DNA of 64,000 nucleotides from Frankia alni ACN14a (GCF_000058485.1 NC_008278.1:4954962-5018961), one strand, 5' to 3'; numbered from the stretch's first letter, positions 8,688-19,414 are shown. Notes: a model not told the origin generated them from the letters alone. Made by a program: numbers and translations.

Positions 8688-9387
8688 CGACGGAGAGGTG
8701 CCCGACCGCACCGGTCCGCGTGTGGTGACGTGCCGGCGACGAAGGGCGGCCTCGGTAGACAGAGCGACCTCGCGATCGGCGGGATCGGCGGACGACCCGC
8801 ACTGTACGGAGCCCCGGGGACGGAGCGGACGGTGTTCTACGACGTGTCGGAGTCTAGCCGCCGGATTGGGGCACACGCGCGGCGGCCGCGCCCGGACCGG
8901 GCAACGGGCCGTGCGGTCTGGATCACGTCGCCGGCCGCGCCCGGCCGTCCGGACCGCCGGACACCGGCCGCCACCGCCGCGGCGAGACCCGGCGTGGTGT
9001 GTCTCACGGGCCCCGTCGCGCCAGTTCGCGCCGGGTGTTCTTCCAACCGCTACCCGCGCGTCACGGAGTCGAACAGATGGGGATCACACTGGAACGAGAC
9101 TGGGATGGAGCCGGCGCGACGGGGTAGTGCCCACAGGGGAGCAGGCTGGCGTCGGGCCGGAACTGCCGGCGTCGGCGGCGCCGCCCGACTGCGCCGGTGG
9201 GCGGCGCACCGGATCCGCCTCCCGGCGGCGGGCATCACCGGCACCGAGAACGACTTGCAGTCTGAGAACGGCTTGACCCTACGTACGGCTGGACCTTCGA
9301 ACGGCTCGACCTTGCGAACGGCTCGACCTTGCGAACGGCTCGACCAGTTGTGGACGTTCACCGCCCGCGGAGAGGAACCAAAGCCCG
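8688..9387. other. Intergenic region ctaB–tal (usual place of tkt)
   Basis: I find no credible gene in this 700-bp stretch. The possible extreme 5' end of ctaB lies at its left, and a 17-bp tandem repeat lies at 9266-9347, followed by the tal ribosome site GGAGAGGAA at 9369-9377. In Streptomyces and Mycobacterium a transketolase gene lies between ctaB and tal; no remnant of it is recognisable here. Confidence 0.55.
9266..9347 (+). repeat. 17-bp tandem repeat upstream of tal
   Basis: There are five units, two of them perfect copies of GAACGGCTCGACCTTGC (9299-9315 and 9316-9332), flanked by degenerate units at 9266, 9283 and 9333. The unit length is not a multiple of three, as expected for non-coding DNA. 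It ends 40 bases before the tal start and lies in its leader or promoter region. Confidence 0.85.
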
Positions 9388-10503
9388 ATGAGCAACCCCC
9401 TGTCCGAGCTCTCGGCCGCCGGAGTGGCGGTCTGGTTGGACGACATCAGCCGGGACCGGCTGCGCACCGGCAACCTCGCCGATCTCGTCGCCAACCGCAG
9501 CGTCGTCGGTGTCACCAGCAATCCGACGATCTTCCAGAAGGCGATTGCGTCCAGCGACCTGTACAACGAGCAGCTGCGCGACCTGAAGGTCCGCGGTGTC
9601 GACGTCGGCGAGGCGGTGCGCGCGATCACCGCGGCGGACGTCCGCGAAGCCTGTGACGTGCTGCGCGGCGTCTACGACGCCTCCGGCGGGGTGGACGGGC
9701 GGGTGTCCCTCGAGGTCGACCCCCGCCTGGCCCATGAGGCCGAGCGCACCGTCGCCGAGGCCCGGGCGCTGTGGTGGCTGGTGGACCGCCCCAACCTGTT
9801 CATCAAGATTCCGGCCACCCAGGACGGGCTGCCGGCGATCACCGAGACCCTGGCCCAGGGCATCAGCGTGAACGTCACCCTGATCTTCGGCCTGGACCGC
9901 TACGACGCCGTGATCGACGCGTTCATGTCCGGCGTCGAGCAGGCGATCGAGGCCGGCCGGGACGTCAGCGACCTGGCCTCGGTCGCGTCGTTCTTCGTCA
10001 GCCGGGTCGACTCCGAGGTCGACGCGCGACTGGACAAGATCGGCACGCCGGAGGCGAAGGCGCTGCACGCGAAGACGGCGATCGCGAATGCCCGACTGGC
10101 CTACGAACGGTACGAGAAGGCGTTCGCCACCCCTCGGTGGAAGGCGCTGGCCGCGAAGGGCGCGAAGCCGCAGCGTCCGCTGTGGGCGTCGACCTCGACG
10201 AAGGACCCGTCCCTGCCGGACACGATCTACGTCTCCGAGCTGATCGCGCCCGGCACCGTCAACACCATGCCCGAGGCGACCCTGCAGGCGTTCGCCGACC
10301 ATGGCCAGGTCAAGGGCGAGACCATCCGCCCGCACTACGACGACGCCCGCCAGGTGTTCGCCGCGCTGGCCGCCGTCGGCGTGGACATCGACGACGTGAT
10401 CGAGACCCTGGAGACCCAGGGAGTACAGAAGTTCGAGGACTCGTGGAACCAGCTGCTCGGCACCATCGCGCAGCAGCTCGGCAGGTCCGGTACGGACGGC
10501 TAG
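9388..10503 (+). CDS. tal: Transaldolase
   Basis: The 371-residue enzyme transfers dihydroxyacetone units between sedoheptulose 7-phosphate and glyceraldehyde 3-phosphate in the pentose phosphate pathway. It has the long actinobacterial form: [29 protein letters not shown], and the Schiff-base lysine in [15 protein letters not shown], followed by [21 protein letters not shown] strong ribosome site GGAGAGGAA precedes ATG 9388. It is the first gene of the run tal-zwf-opcA-pgl, all on the plus strand. Confidence 0.96.
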   Translation: MSNPLSELSAAGVAVWLDDISRDRLRTGNLADLVANRSVVGVTSNPTIFQKAIASSDLYNEQLRDLKVRGVDVGEAVRAITAADVREACDVLRGVYDASGGVDGRVSLEVDPRLAHEAERTVAEARALWWLVDRPNLFIKIPATQDGLPAITETLAQGISVNVTLIFGLDRYDAVIDAFMSGVEQAIEAGRDVSDLASVASFFVSRVDSEVDARLDKIGTPEAKALHAKTAIANARLAYERYEKAFATPRWKALAAKGAKPQRPLWASTSTKDPSLPDTIYVSELIAPGTVNTMPEATLQAFADHGQVKGETIRPHYDDARQVFAALAAVGVDIDDVIETLETQGVQKFEDSWNQLLGTIAQQLGRSGTDG

Positions 10504-10656
10504 CAGGCACGTCCCGCGTCGTGAGCATGACCCTGATCGGCCGGATGACCGGGCCGGTCCGCGGCCGTGGTGATCGTCTCAGCGTCCGTCATGGACAGGC
10601 GATGGTCGCAGGTGAAACAACCTCGGTAGACCGAAGCGAGAACGAAGGGGGAACGG

Positions 10657-12189
<1,533 letters not shown>

Positions 12190-12301
12190 GCGCGCCCACC
12201 CACCGGCTGCGCCCAGCCGGCCACCACGGCGTGCACCCTGCCGGCGACCGAGGCTCCCTGCCGCCCGCCGGCCCACTCCCGCGGACGGACAGGAGCCCCT
12301 C

Positions 12302-13507
12302 GTGACCACACTGTGGGACACCACCGGTTCTGAGGTGGTCAAGGCCCTTTCCGCCGAGCGGCGGGCGGCCGGGGCGCTGGCCTTCGGGCTGGCGCTCACC
12401 CTCGTCGTCGTCGTCGACGAGAAGCACGTCAGCGAGGCCGAGGGCGCGGCGACGCTCGCGGCCTCCGCCCACCCGTGCCGGCTGCTCATCGTGGTGCGCC
12501 GCCAGATCGAGTCGCCGCATCCGCGGCTGGACGCCGAGGTCTCGATCGGCGGCCGGCTCGGGCCGGGTGAGGCCGTCGTCATGCGGATGTCGGGACGCCT
12601 GGCGCTGCACGCCGAGTCGGTCGTGCTGCCGCTGCTCGCCCCGGACGCCCCGGTGGTCACCTGGTGGCACGACGAGCCGCCGACCCGGATCGCCTACGAT
12701 CCGCTCGGCGTCTTCGCCGACCGCCGCGTCACCGACGTCACCGCCGCCCCCGACCCGCTGGCCGCGCTGTCGCAGCGGGCGAAGGACTTCGCCCCCGGCG
12801 ACACGGACCTGTCGTGGACCCGCCTGACGCCGTGGCGGACCCTGCTCGCCGCGGCGTTCGACACCGTCAGCGACCGGCCCGGCTCGGCGGTGATCACCTC
12901 CGGTCGGGCCAATCCCAGCGCCCAGCTCTTCGCCGGCTGGCTGCAGAACAAGCTCGACATCCCCGTGTCCGTCGAGGAGGTCGGGACCCGTCCCGACATC
13001 ACGAAGGTCACCGTGTCCTTCGGCGGCTCCGAGCTCGCGATCTTCCGGACCGACTCCCGGACGGCGACGATCTCCCGGTCCGGTTACCCGGACCGGGTCC
13101 TCCCGCTGCCGGGCCGCGGCGTCGGCGAACTGCTCGCCGAGGAGCTGCGCCGGCTCGACGACGACGAGGTCTTCGGCGAGGCGCTGGGCACCTGGAGCGG
13201 CCTGGCGCACCTCGCCGACCGCTCGCCGCACCGCGAGCACATCTGGCACGACCCGATGGACAGGTCCGAGACGGCCACCAGCACCGCTGCGCCGACCGGC
13301 GGCGCCGCCCAGGCCGCGGCGGCCACCGCCGCCGGAAGCACGGCCGCCGGAAGCACCCCCGCCGGAAGCACCGCTCCCGGCGGCCCGTCGAGCTCGGCCG
13401 TCCGGGCGAAGCGCCCGAAGCCCGGCCCGGCCACCAGCTCGACTTCCGGATCCGAAACCGCCGGGTCCACGGCGGCGGCGGAGCGGCCGAAGGCGGGCGG
13501 CGCATGA
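12302..13507 (+). CDS. opcA: Glucose-6-phosphate dehydrogenase assembly protein OpcA
   Basis: OpcA promotes assembly or redox activation of G6PDH in actinobacteria and cyanobacteria. The 401-residue product begins TTLWDTTGSEVVKALSAERR and has the family blocks HPCRLLIVVRR and APVVTWWHDEPP. The start is GTG 12302 with AGGAG upstream. The last 80 or so residues, after the natural end near HIWHDPMDRSE, form a Gly/Ser/Thr/Ala-rich tail that includes a 15-bp tandem repeat. The gene overlaps pgl by four bases (ATGA), so translation is coupled. Confidence 0.94.
   Translation: MTTLWDTTGSEVVKALSAERRAAGALAFGLALTLVVVVDEKHVSEAEGAATLAASAHPCRLLIVVRRQIESPHPRLDAEVSIGGRLGPGEAVVMRMSGRLALHAESVVLPLLAPDAPVVTWWHDEPPTRIAYDPLGVFADRRVTDVTAAPDPLAALSQRAKDFAPGDTDLSWTRLTPWRTLLAAAFDTVSDRPGSAVITSGRANPSAQLFAGWLQNKLDIPVSVEEVGTRPDITKVTVSFGGSELAIFRTDSRTATISRSGYPDRVLPLPGRGVGELLAEELRRLDDDEVFGEALGTWSGLAHLADRSPHREHIWHDPMDRSETATSTAAPTGGAAQAAAATAAGSTAAGSTPAGSTAPGGPSSSAVRAKRPKPGPATSSTSGSETAGSTAAAERPKAGGA
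13328..13372 (+). repeat. 15-bp tandem repeat in the opcA tail
   Basis: Three units of the type GCCGCCGGAAGCACC encode AAGST-like pentapeptides in frame. Confidence 0.85.
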
Positions 13508-14304
13508 CAGCCGAGCCGCAGCTCGTCCCGCACCGCGACGCCGGCCTCCTCGCCCGCGCCACCGCCGCCCGGTTGATCACCCGGCTGATCGACGGACAGG
13601 CGGCCCGCGGCGAGGCGTCGGTGGTGCTCACCGGCGGCGGCATCGGCATCGCGCTGCTGCGCGCGGTCCGGACGAGCCCCGCGGTCGACGCGGTCGACTG
13701 GTCCAGGGTCGACGTCTGGTGGGGCGACGAGCGGTTCGTCCCCGCGGACTCGCCCGACCGCAACGACCGGCAGGCCCGCGAGGCGCTGCTCGACCACATC
13801 CCGGTCGACCCGAAGCGGGTGTTCCCGATGGGCCATCGTGCGGCCCAGACGGCCGGTGGGGATGTCGAGGGCGCCACTGCGGCGTCCGGCTACGCCGACC
13901 CGGAGTCGGCGGCGGCGGAGTACGCGGCCCTGCTCGCCGGTCGCGCCGCGCCCGGCGCCGCGGTCCCCGCGTTCGACGTCGTGCTGCTCGGTCTCGGCCC
14001 GGAGGGGCACGTCGCGTCGCTGTTCCCGAACTCGCCGGGGGTCGTGGCCACGGAGCCGGTGGTGGCCGTGCACGACTGCCCGAAGCCGCCGCCGGAACGC
14101 ATCTCGCTGACGTTGCCAACGATCCAGTCCGCCCGCGAGGTGTGGGTGATCGTCGCGGGCGAGGAGAAGGCCGCGGCGGTGGCCGCGTCGTTCTCCGGAG
14201 CCGGGCCGATCGACGTCCCGGCGACCGGAGCCGTCGGCCGCGAGCGCACCCTCTGGCTGGTCGACCAGGCGGCCGCCTCCCGCCTGCCAGCGCCCCAGCG
14301 CTGA
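13504..14304 (+). CDS. pgl: 6-phosphogluconolactonase
   Basis: The 266-residue enzyme hydrolyses 6-phosphogluconolactone, the next step after G6PDH. Family motifs are LTGGGIGIALLRAV (sugar-phosphate binding), VDVWWGDERFVPADSPDRND, and LGLGPEGHVASLFPNSPG, which carries the catalytic histidine. A slightly unusual point is PEGHV in place of the common EDGHT. ATG 13504 overlaps the opcA stop (13505-13507). This closes the tal-zwf-opcA-pgl unit; a hairpin follows. Confidence 0.95.
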   Translation: MTAEPQLVPHRDAGLLARATAARLITRLIDGQAARGEASVVLTGGGIGIALLRAVRTSPAVDAVDWSRVDVWWGDERFVPADSPDRNDRQAREALLDHIPVDPKRVFPMGHRAAQTAGGDVEGATAASGYADPESAAAEYAALLAGRAAPGAAVPAFDVVLLGLGPEGHVASLFPNSPGVVATEPVVAVHDCPKPPPERISLTLPTIQSAREVWVIVAGEEKAAAVAASFSGAGPIDVPATGAVGRERTLWLVDQAAASRLPAPQR

Positions 14305-14451
14305 CACCCGCCGCCTGACTCCGCCACCCCAGTGACACTCGCCACCCCAACCCGCCACCCAGCCACGCACGGCGCACCGAGCGACGGCTGGGGCGGCGGG
14401 TCGGTGGGTCGGTGGGTGGTGAGGTCGGTCGTCGGTCGGGGGGGCCGGATT

Positions 14452-14480
14452 CGCCGGGCCCGCCGACTTCGGGCCCGGCG
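14452..14480. terminator. Perfect hairpin between convergent genes
   Basis: CGCCGGGCCC at 14452-14461 and GGGCCCGGCG at 14471-14480 form a perfect 10-bp stem with a nine-base loop. It lies between the end of pgl and the end of the opposite-strand SHOCT gene, so it may terminate both. There is no T-run, as is usual in high-GC actinobacteria. Confidence 0.65.
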
Positions 14481-14515
14481 TCTTCGGGCCCGCTGCCCCG
14501 GGCCGCCGCCTGCAC

Positions 14516-14905
14516 TCAGGCGAGGATCCGCGTCTTGCCGCGTTCGAACTCGGCGTCGCTGATGATTCCCTGATCACGCAGGTCCGCGAGCTTGACCAGC
14601 TCGTCGGCGCTGCTCGTCGGGGCCGCGGCCCGCTCGAGGTACGCCCGCCACATCCGCTCGTCCCGATCCGCCGCGGCGCGGCTGCGCTCGTGCATGCTGC
14701 CGCCGCGGGCGATGAGGTAGGCGATCACACCGAGCCAGGGCAGCACGACGATCGCGGCGGTCCAGGCGGCCTTCGCCCAGCCGGACAGGTCCGGGCTGCG
14801 GAAGACGTCGGTGATCACGGCGAACAGCAGGAACAGCCACAGCACGAAGGCGAAGAACCAGACCATGTAGAGAAACACGCTCAGCAACGGGAAGTCGGGA
14901 TCCAC
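14516..14905 (-). CDS. PLDc_N/SHOCT-domain small membrane protein
   Basis: The 129-residue product starts VDPDFPLLSVFLYMVWFFAF and has two hydrophobic segments, the first over about residues 6-30 and the second at AAWTAAIVVLPWLGVIAYLI. The middle matches the phospholipase D N-terminal-like (PLDc_N) helix pair common in actinobacteria. The C-terminus ELVKLADLRDQGIISDAEFERGKTRILA is a SHOCT (short C-terminal) domain. GTG 14905 is chosen because GGAGGT stands six bases upstream; the longer frame to 15028 lacks family character. The function is unknown; such proteins are often linked to membrane stress or oligomerisation. Confidence 0.82.
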   Translation of the reverse strand: MDPDFPLLSVFLYMVWFFAFVLWLFLLFAVITDVFRSPDLSGWAKAAWTAAIVVLPWLGVIAYLIARGGSMHERSRAAADRDERMWRAYLERAAAPTSSADELVKLADLRDQGIISDAEFERGKTRILA

Positions 14906-15058
14906 CGCGGCACCTCCAGTCAGTACCGCGCCCCGGAGACGGGGCACGGTCGCCGGTCCGCGCGGGGCCTGCGGGCCGAGACCCGGGTCATACCCGCCCG
15001 CAGCCGCCCGGCCGTCGCTCCCGGTCACCTGTCGCGGGTGGAAATCCGCGTCCTCGCG

Positions 15059-16630
15059 TCATCCGGACACGCGACGCAGGACCGCATGCCCGCCGGAGGT
15101 CAGCGGGGACGCCGGATAGTGGTAGTCGAGAGTGGCGTCGGTGCCCAGCGCGAGCACCTCGGCCTCGAGCGCGAAACACTCCCCGACGCCCGCGGTGAGT
15201 CGTTCGGTGAAGTGAGCTCCGGCACTGTCGACGGCCAGTAGTCGCAGGTCGGCGGTGCAGCCGTCGCGGGTGTTCCAGGCCCGGCCGAGGGTCTCGCCCA
15301 CTCGGCCGCCGGCGAGGGTGATCTCGACCGGATACGAGACCGTGCCCTGGCTGACGGTGCCCCGCCATCGTCCGATCATGCCCGCGGGCAGATCACTGCC
15401 GCCGGCACCGCCACCACCGGCGGGCAGGAGCAGGCGTCCGACCGCCGCCACGACCAGCACCAGCAGCAGGGCGGCGAGCACCAGGCCGGTCAGCCGCCGG
15501 CTCCGGCGCACTCCGCTCGGCGCCGACCGCAGGACCCCGCCCCCCGCCAGGTCCCACCCCGCCGGCACGCCGCCCGCGGGACGCCGTCCCGACCCACCAC
15601 CGGCGACCACCCGACGCCGTCCCGACCCGCCGTCGAGAGGGAGTCGCGGTGACGCCACCAGGGACACCGGCGTCGCAGCTCCACCCCCGGCGGTGGGCGG
15701 GCCGTCCTGTGTCGCACCGCTGCGGGCCACTGAAACGGATCCCGCCGCACCGCCCGCACCTCGACGGCGCGGGCCGGCCTCCGGGTGCGCCCGCGCGGAG
15801 GCGGACAGCGCCCGGGTGAGCAGGGCGTGCGCGCCGTCCGGGCGCAGCCGGCTCGCCGGGCTCTTGGCCAGCAGCCCCGAGATCGCGGGGGCCAGCGGCC
15901 CGGCGCGGGTGAAATCGGGCGGGTTGGCGTGCAGCACCGCGCCGACGGTCAGCGGCACGCTCTCCCGCTGGAACGGGGAGACGCCCTCGACCGCGAGGTA
16001 CAGGGTGGCGCCGAGCGCGAACAGGTCGCCGGCCAGGGTCGCGGCGCCGCCGAGCAGCCGCTCGGGCGCCAGGTAGGCGGGGGTGCCGCCGCTGCCGAGT
16101 CCGCCGATGAGCGTCGGGTCGGAGACGTGCGTGGCGATGCCGAAGTCGGTGAGCAGCACCCGGCCGTCCTGCGTCAGCAGGATGTTGGACGGCTTGACGT
16201 CACGGTGCAGCACGCCGAGCCGCTTGCCGGCGACGAGGGCGTCGAGGACGCCGAGTCCCACCTGGGCGGCCCGCTCCACCGGCAGCGGTCCCCGCCCTGC
16301 GACGGTGGCGGCGAGGGTGGCGGCGGGCACGTAGTCCATCACGATCCACGGCAGGCCGTCCTGCTCGACGGCGTCGTGGACGGTCACGACGTGCGGGTTG
16401 CCCCGCAGCCGGGCGGCGTTGCGCGCCTCCCGCATCGCGGTCTCGACCTGGCCGGCCCGCTCGGCGTCGTCGAGGTCGGCCGGAAACCGGATCTCCTTGA
16501 CCGCGACGTCGACCTGCAGCACCTCGTCGTACGCCCGCCAGACGGTGCCCATCCCACCGGCGCCCAGCCATTCGGCCAGTCGGTAACGCCCCGCGACGAG
16601 CCGCCCGGCGCCGACATCATTCGTGGTCAC
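15059..16630 (-). CDS. Receptor-type serine/threonine protein kinase
   Basis: The 523-residue protein has a complete PknB-type kinase domain: glycine loop LGAGGMGTVWRAYD, catalytic-lysine strand VDVAVKEIRFP, HRDVKPSNILL, DFGIATHV and the APE motif in PAYLAPERLLGG. After a Gly/Arg/Pro-rich juxtamembrane linker of about 100 residues comes one membrane span (LTGLVLAALLLVLVVAAVGRLLL). An extracellular domain of about 110 residues follows, with two cysteines (DGCTADL and GECFALEAE). The outer domain looks like a small beta-sheet sensor and I do not recognise it. GTG 16630 starts VTTNDVGAGRLVAGRYRL; the frame upstream is open but not conserved-looking. It is divergently independent of rbpA, which ends 158 bases away on the same strand. 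Confidence 0.93.
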   Translation of the reverse strand: MTTNDVGAGRLVAGRYRLAEWLGAGGMGTVWRAYDEVLQVDVAVKEIRFPADLDDAERAGQVETAMREARNAARLRGNPHVVTVHDAVEQDGLPWIVMDYVPAATLAATVAGRGPLPVERAAQVGLGVLDALVAGKRLGVLHRDVKPSNILLTQDGRVLLTDFGIATHVSDPTLIGGLGSGGTPAYLAPERLLGGAATLAGDLFALGATLYLAVEGVSPFQRESVPLTVGAVLHANPPDFTRAGPLAPAISGLLAKSPASRLRPDGAHALLTRALSASARAHPEAGPRRRGAGGAAGSVSVARSGATQDGPPTAGGGAATPVSLVASPRLPLDGGSGRRRVVAGGGSGRRPAGGVPAGWDLAGGGVLRSAPSGVRRSRRLTGLVLAALLLVLVVAAVGRLLLPAGGGGAGGSDLPAGMIGRWRGTVSQGTVSYPVEITLAGGRVGETLGRAWNTRDGCTADLRLLAVDSAGAHFTERLTAGVGECFALEAEVLALGTDATLDYHYPASPLTSGGHAVLRRVSG

Positions 16631-16788
16631 GGCGCACCATCCTCGGCGGCGGGCCTGACGGAGCCGGCCGGGAGCGTCCCGCGCACCCGCAACGGGCACC
16701 GATCGGAAGCGGCCCGCCTGCCCGGCCCCGGACGGCCGCGGGCGCGGCACGGACCGGAGGCCGGGCGGGCGTCAGGCCTCGAATCAGC

Positions 16789-17124
16789 CTAGGGGGCACC
16801 CCGCAGCTTCGCGAGTGCTTCCGCGAGGATCGCCTCGCCGTCCTTCTCGTTACGCCGTTCCCGGACGTAGGCGAGATGGGTCTTGTACGGCTCGGTCCGC
16901 GGCGGGGCCGGGGTGTTGTCCCGGTCCCGCCCCGCCGGAAAGCCACAGCTCGGACAGTCCCACGTGTCGGGAATGGCCGCGTCCGCGGCGAACGACGGTC
17001 TCGTCTCGTGCGCGTTGGCGCACCAGAAGGAGATGCGCTGGCGGGGCGCGGTCTCACCGCGCTCCGCCTCTCCCATCGGTCCTGCCCCGACCCGGCTCCC
17101 CCGGATGGCGTTGCCACCTGCCAC
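16789..17124 (-). CDS. rbpA: RNA polymerase-binding protein RbpA
   Basis: RbpA binds RNA polymerase holoenzyme with principal sigma factors and stabilises the open complex in actinobacteria. The 111-residue product has the family start NAIRGSRVGAGPMGEAERGE, the zinc-binding core with WCANAH and WDCPSCGFPAG, and the sigma-interacting end EPYKTHLAYVRERR followed by EAILAEALAKLRG. GTG 17124 is preceded by AAGGAG, ten bases upstream. The length matches M. tuberculosis RbpA. A possible sigma-R type promoter lies about 66 bases upstream of the start codon. Confidence 0.95.
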   Translation of the reverse strand: MAGGNAIRGSRVGAGPMGEAERGETAPRQRISFWCANAHETRPSFAADAAIPDTWDCPSCGFPAGRDRDNTPAPPRTEPYKTHLAYVRERRNEKDGEAILAEALAKLRGAP

Positions 17125-17197
17125 GGCCCGCGTGCTCCTTCGTCTCGTCCCATGGGTGGTAGCCCGGAACCCGCTGCGGCGGCCCCGCGGTGTGCCC

Positions 17198-17223
17198 CAC
17201 CGCGGAATCCGACAGCCGGTTCC
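17198..17223 (-). promoter_or_regulatory. Possible sigma-R-type promoter of rbpA
   Basis: Read on the minus strand the site is GGAAC-N18-GTG, close to the sigma-R consensus GGGAAT/GGAAC-N18-GTT. It also forms part of the inverted repeat GCGGAA...TTCCGC. In S. coelicolor rbpA belongs to the sigma-R regulon, which makes the match more credible, but the last base differs from consensus. Confidence 0.4.
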
Positions 17224-17369
17224 GCAAGCATGACGTTCCCGGCCACTCCCCCGGGTTGTCCCTCCGGGTACGTCCTGGGGGGAGTGTAGGCCGCCACGGC
17301 CCAACGTGGATGCACCGACCACCCCAACTCGGCCATGCGCAGCCGGGACGATCATGGACGGGTCGGGCG

Positions 17370-19187
17370 TCATCCGGATCCGAGCGACACGGCGGACGGA
17401 TCGGCCGTGCCGACGGACGGGACGATCGCGAACGTCGTGACCCCCGCGCTGTGGAACTCGGGGGCGTGCACGACCGCCAGCGGGATCACCGCGGCGCTGC
17501 CGACGACCGTCTGCTCCAGCGCGCCCCACGAGGCCGCCGCGGTGGTCTCCGAGGTGGCCCGCAGGGCGGCGTCGAGCTGGCGGGAGGCGTTCGGATCGCG
17601 GTAGCCGCCGTCGGCGGGCCGCGGTCCGAGCCAGTCCTCGTCCAGCAGCGGCTGGAAGACCGTGCGCCCGGCGTCACCGAACCACGCCGGGGTGATCGTG
17701 GACAGCGCCAGGTCCCAGAACTGGCCGGTCGGCTGGTTCGCCGCGGCGGCGAACCGCGCACCCGTGCGGATCCGCACGTCGAGGCGGACGCCGGCGCGGG
17801 CGAACGCGGTGCGCAGCGCCTCGGCGACTGCCGCGTCGGTGGCGCTGTCCGTGGTGAGCAGCGACAGCGCCGTGACGGGGCCGCCGGGAGTCTGGCTGAG
17901 CGCCTCCCGGCAGCGGGCCGGGTCGCCGAGGCCGGCGGGGCTCGGGAAGGGGTCGGCGTCGTGGTAGCCGGTCATCGGCTCCTGCAGCAGGCCGCCCGTG
18001 GTCGAGGCGAACTCGGGGCCGCCGAGGGCCGCGGCCAGGCTCACCCGGTCCACGCAGTACGGCAGCGCCTGGCGGATGACCGGTTCGCGCAGCGCGGCCG
18101 CGGACGGCCCGTCGAGGCCCACCGTGAGCGCCAGGGTGGACCCCACCGGGTCGACGACGAGGCGCGGATCCTTGGCCTTCGCCAGCTCCGCGGCCCGGCC
18201 GGCCGGGAGTTCACCGTCGAGCGCCATGTCCGCGTCGCCGCGTTCGAGCTGCTGCTGCATCTGTTCGGGGGTCAGCCCGTCGGTGATCGTGATGTGGTCG
18301 GGCAGCGCCCGGCGGATGCCGTCCGAGGAGGCGCTCCACGACGGGTTGCGGGCCAGCCGGTAGCCCGGCGTGGCATCGTCGTCCGGGGCGATGGTGAACC
18401 GGTAGGGCCCGTCGGAGACCAGGTTGCGCAGGTACTCCGGTGAGTCGGGCGGGTAGGCGAGCGCCTCCAGCGGCACCGGCGACGCCGCCGGCAGGGCCAG
18501 CACGTCGACGAAGTCATTCACCGGGGCGAGCAGGTGGAACGCGACGGTGTCGTCGCCGACGATCTCCACCCCCTCGATGGTGCTGCTCTCGACGAAGGCG
18601 GCGGCGTCCGCGACCGGGGTCGCCGCGAGCTCGGTGCAGAACTCGCGGAAGCCGACGACCGTCGCGGCGAAGTAGCCGCGCAGCGGGGAGGGGTCCGGCG
18701 GCACGCACAGCCGCTTGAGGCCGCGGGCGACGTCGTTGGCCGTGATCCGCCGCTGGTTCGGGGTGTCCCAGCGGGCCGCCGACCGCAGCCGGACGGTGTA
18801 GACCAGCCCCTCCTCGGTGACGATCGGCGCCCCGGCGGCCAGGTCGGGCCGCGGGACCGTCGACTTCGCCGGGTCGGCGTCGGCGGGATAGCTGTAGAGC
18901 TGGCGGGTGACGAGGCGGGTCACGGCCTGCTCGCCGGGCTGGTCGGCCCAGCCCGGGTCTCCGCTGGGCATCTGCTGGGCGACGATGCGCAGGGTGCCCC
19001 CGGGCTTGGCGGCCGGCGGGGTCGTGGCGGCGGCCGTCGGGGTGGGGCTGGTGGGGGCGGCGAGGCGGCCGGAGCCGCCGGAACCGCCGCTGCAGGCCGC
19101 GACCGCGACGGCGAGCACGGCGGCGAGCGCCGCGAGTCGGGATGCCGCCGCCCTGCGGGGGCGCCGGCGCGCACGCGGGGCGTTCAA
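17370..19187 (-). CDS. Family 5 (peptide/nickel type) solute-binding lipoprotein
   Basis: The roughly 605-residue protein has a lipoprotein signal: basic PRARRRPRRAAASRLAAL, a hydrophobic stretch, then lipobox VAAC. A Ser/Thr/Pro linker and a full SBP_bac_5 domain follow, from GGTLRIVAQQMPSGDPGW through KSTVPRPDLAAGAPIVTEEG, LVSDGPYRFTIAPDDDATPG and AYPPDSPEYLRNL to the C-terminus. It should bind peptides or a similar solute outside the membrane. I chose TTG 19187, which overlaps the secG stop in TTGA, because it sits just before the signal peptide; upstream frame is secG antisense-frame sequence. No ABC permease or ATPase gene is adjacent, so its transporter is elsewhere or it has another role. 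Confidence 0.85.
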   Translation of the reverse strand: MNAPRARRRPRRAAASRLAALAAVLAVAVAACSGGSGGSGRLAAPTSPTPTAAATTPPAAKPGGTLRIVAQQMPSGDPGWADQPGEQAVTRLVTRQLYSYPADADPAKSTVPRPDLAAGAPIVTEEGLVYTVRLRSAARWDTPNQRRITANDVARGLKRLCVPPDPSPLRGYFAATVVGFREFCTELAATPVADAAAFVESSTIEGVEIVGDDTVAFHLLAPVNDFVDVLALPAASPVPLEALAYPPDSPEYLRNLVSDGPYRFTIAPDDDATPGYRLARNPSWSASSDGIRRALPDHITITDGLTPEQMQQQLERGDADMALDGELPAGRAAELAKAKDPRLVVDPVGSTLALTVGLDGPSAAALREPVIRQALPYCVDRVSLAAALGGPEFASTTGGLLQEPMTGYHDADPFPSPAGLGDPARCREALSQTPGGPVTALSLLTTDSATDAAVAEALRTAFARAGVRLDVRIRTGARFAAAANQPTGQFWDLALSTITPAWFGDAGRTVFQPLLDEDWLGPRPADGGYRDPNASRQLDAALRATSETTAAASWGALEQTVVGSAAVIPLAVVHAPEFHSAGVTTFAIVPSVGTADPSAVSLGSG

Positions 19188-19414
19188 TTCTTCAGCAGCA
19201 GACCGAGACCGATGATGCAGACGAACCACACGGTCCCGACCAGGACGGTCAGCCGGTCGAGGTTCTTCTCCACGACGGAGGAACCCCCGAGCGACGAGGA
19301 CACTCCCCCACCGAACAGGGTGGACAGACCGCCGCCCTTGGCCCGGTGCAACAAGACGAGCAGGATCATCAGAATACTCGCGATGATCAAGGCGATCGAC
19401 AGACCGACCGTCAT
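19184..19414 (-). CDS. secG: Preprotein translocase subunit SecG
   Basis: The 76-residue protein has the SecG layout: first membrane helix LSIALIIASILMILLVLLHRAKGGG, a Gly/Ser-rich loop (LFGGGVSSSLGGSS), and a second helix LTVLVGTVWFVCIIGLGLLL. SecG assists SecYEG-mediated export. Its place downstream of tpiA-pgk-gap is conserved in actinobacteria. The stop overlaps the TTG start of the solute-binding lipoprotein gene. Confidence 0.96.
   Translation of the reverse strand: MTVGLSIALIIASILMILLVLLHRAKGGGLSTLFGGGVSSSLGGSSVVEKNLDRLTVLVGTVWFVCIIGLGLLLKN

Noticed and set aside
9266-9347. Possible CRISPR array
   Set aside because: Units are 17 bp, directly adjacent and without variable spacers; this is a simple tandem repeat. 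The same holds for 58251-58335 and 40039-40086.
7092-9656. Plus-strand open frame of 854 codons over ctaB and into tal
   Set aside because: It is antisense to ctaB, overlaps the real tal start in another frame, and contains only repeat-derived and Arg/Gly-rich sequence.
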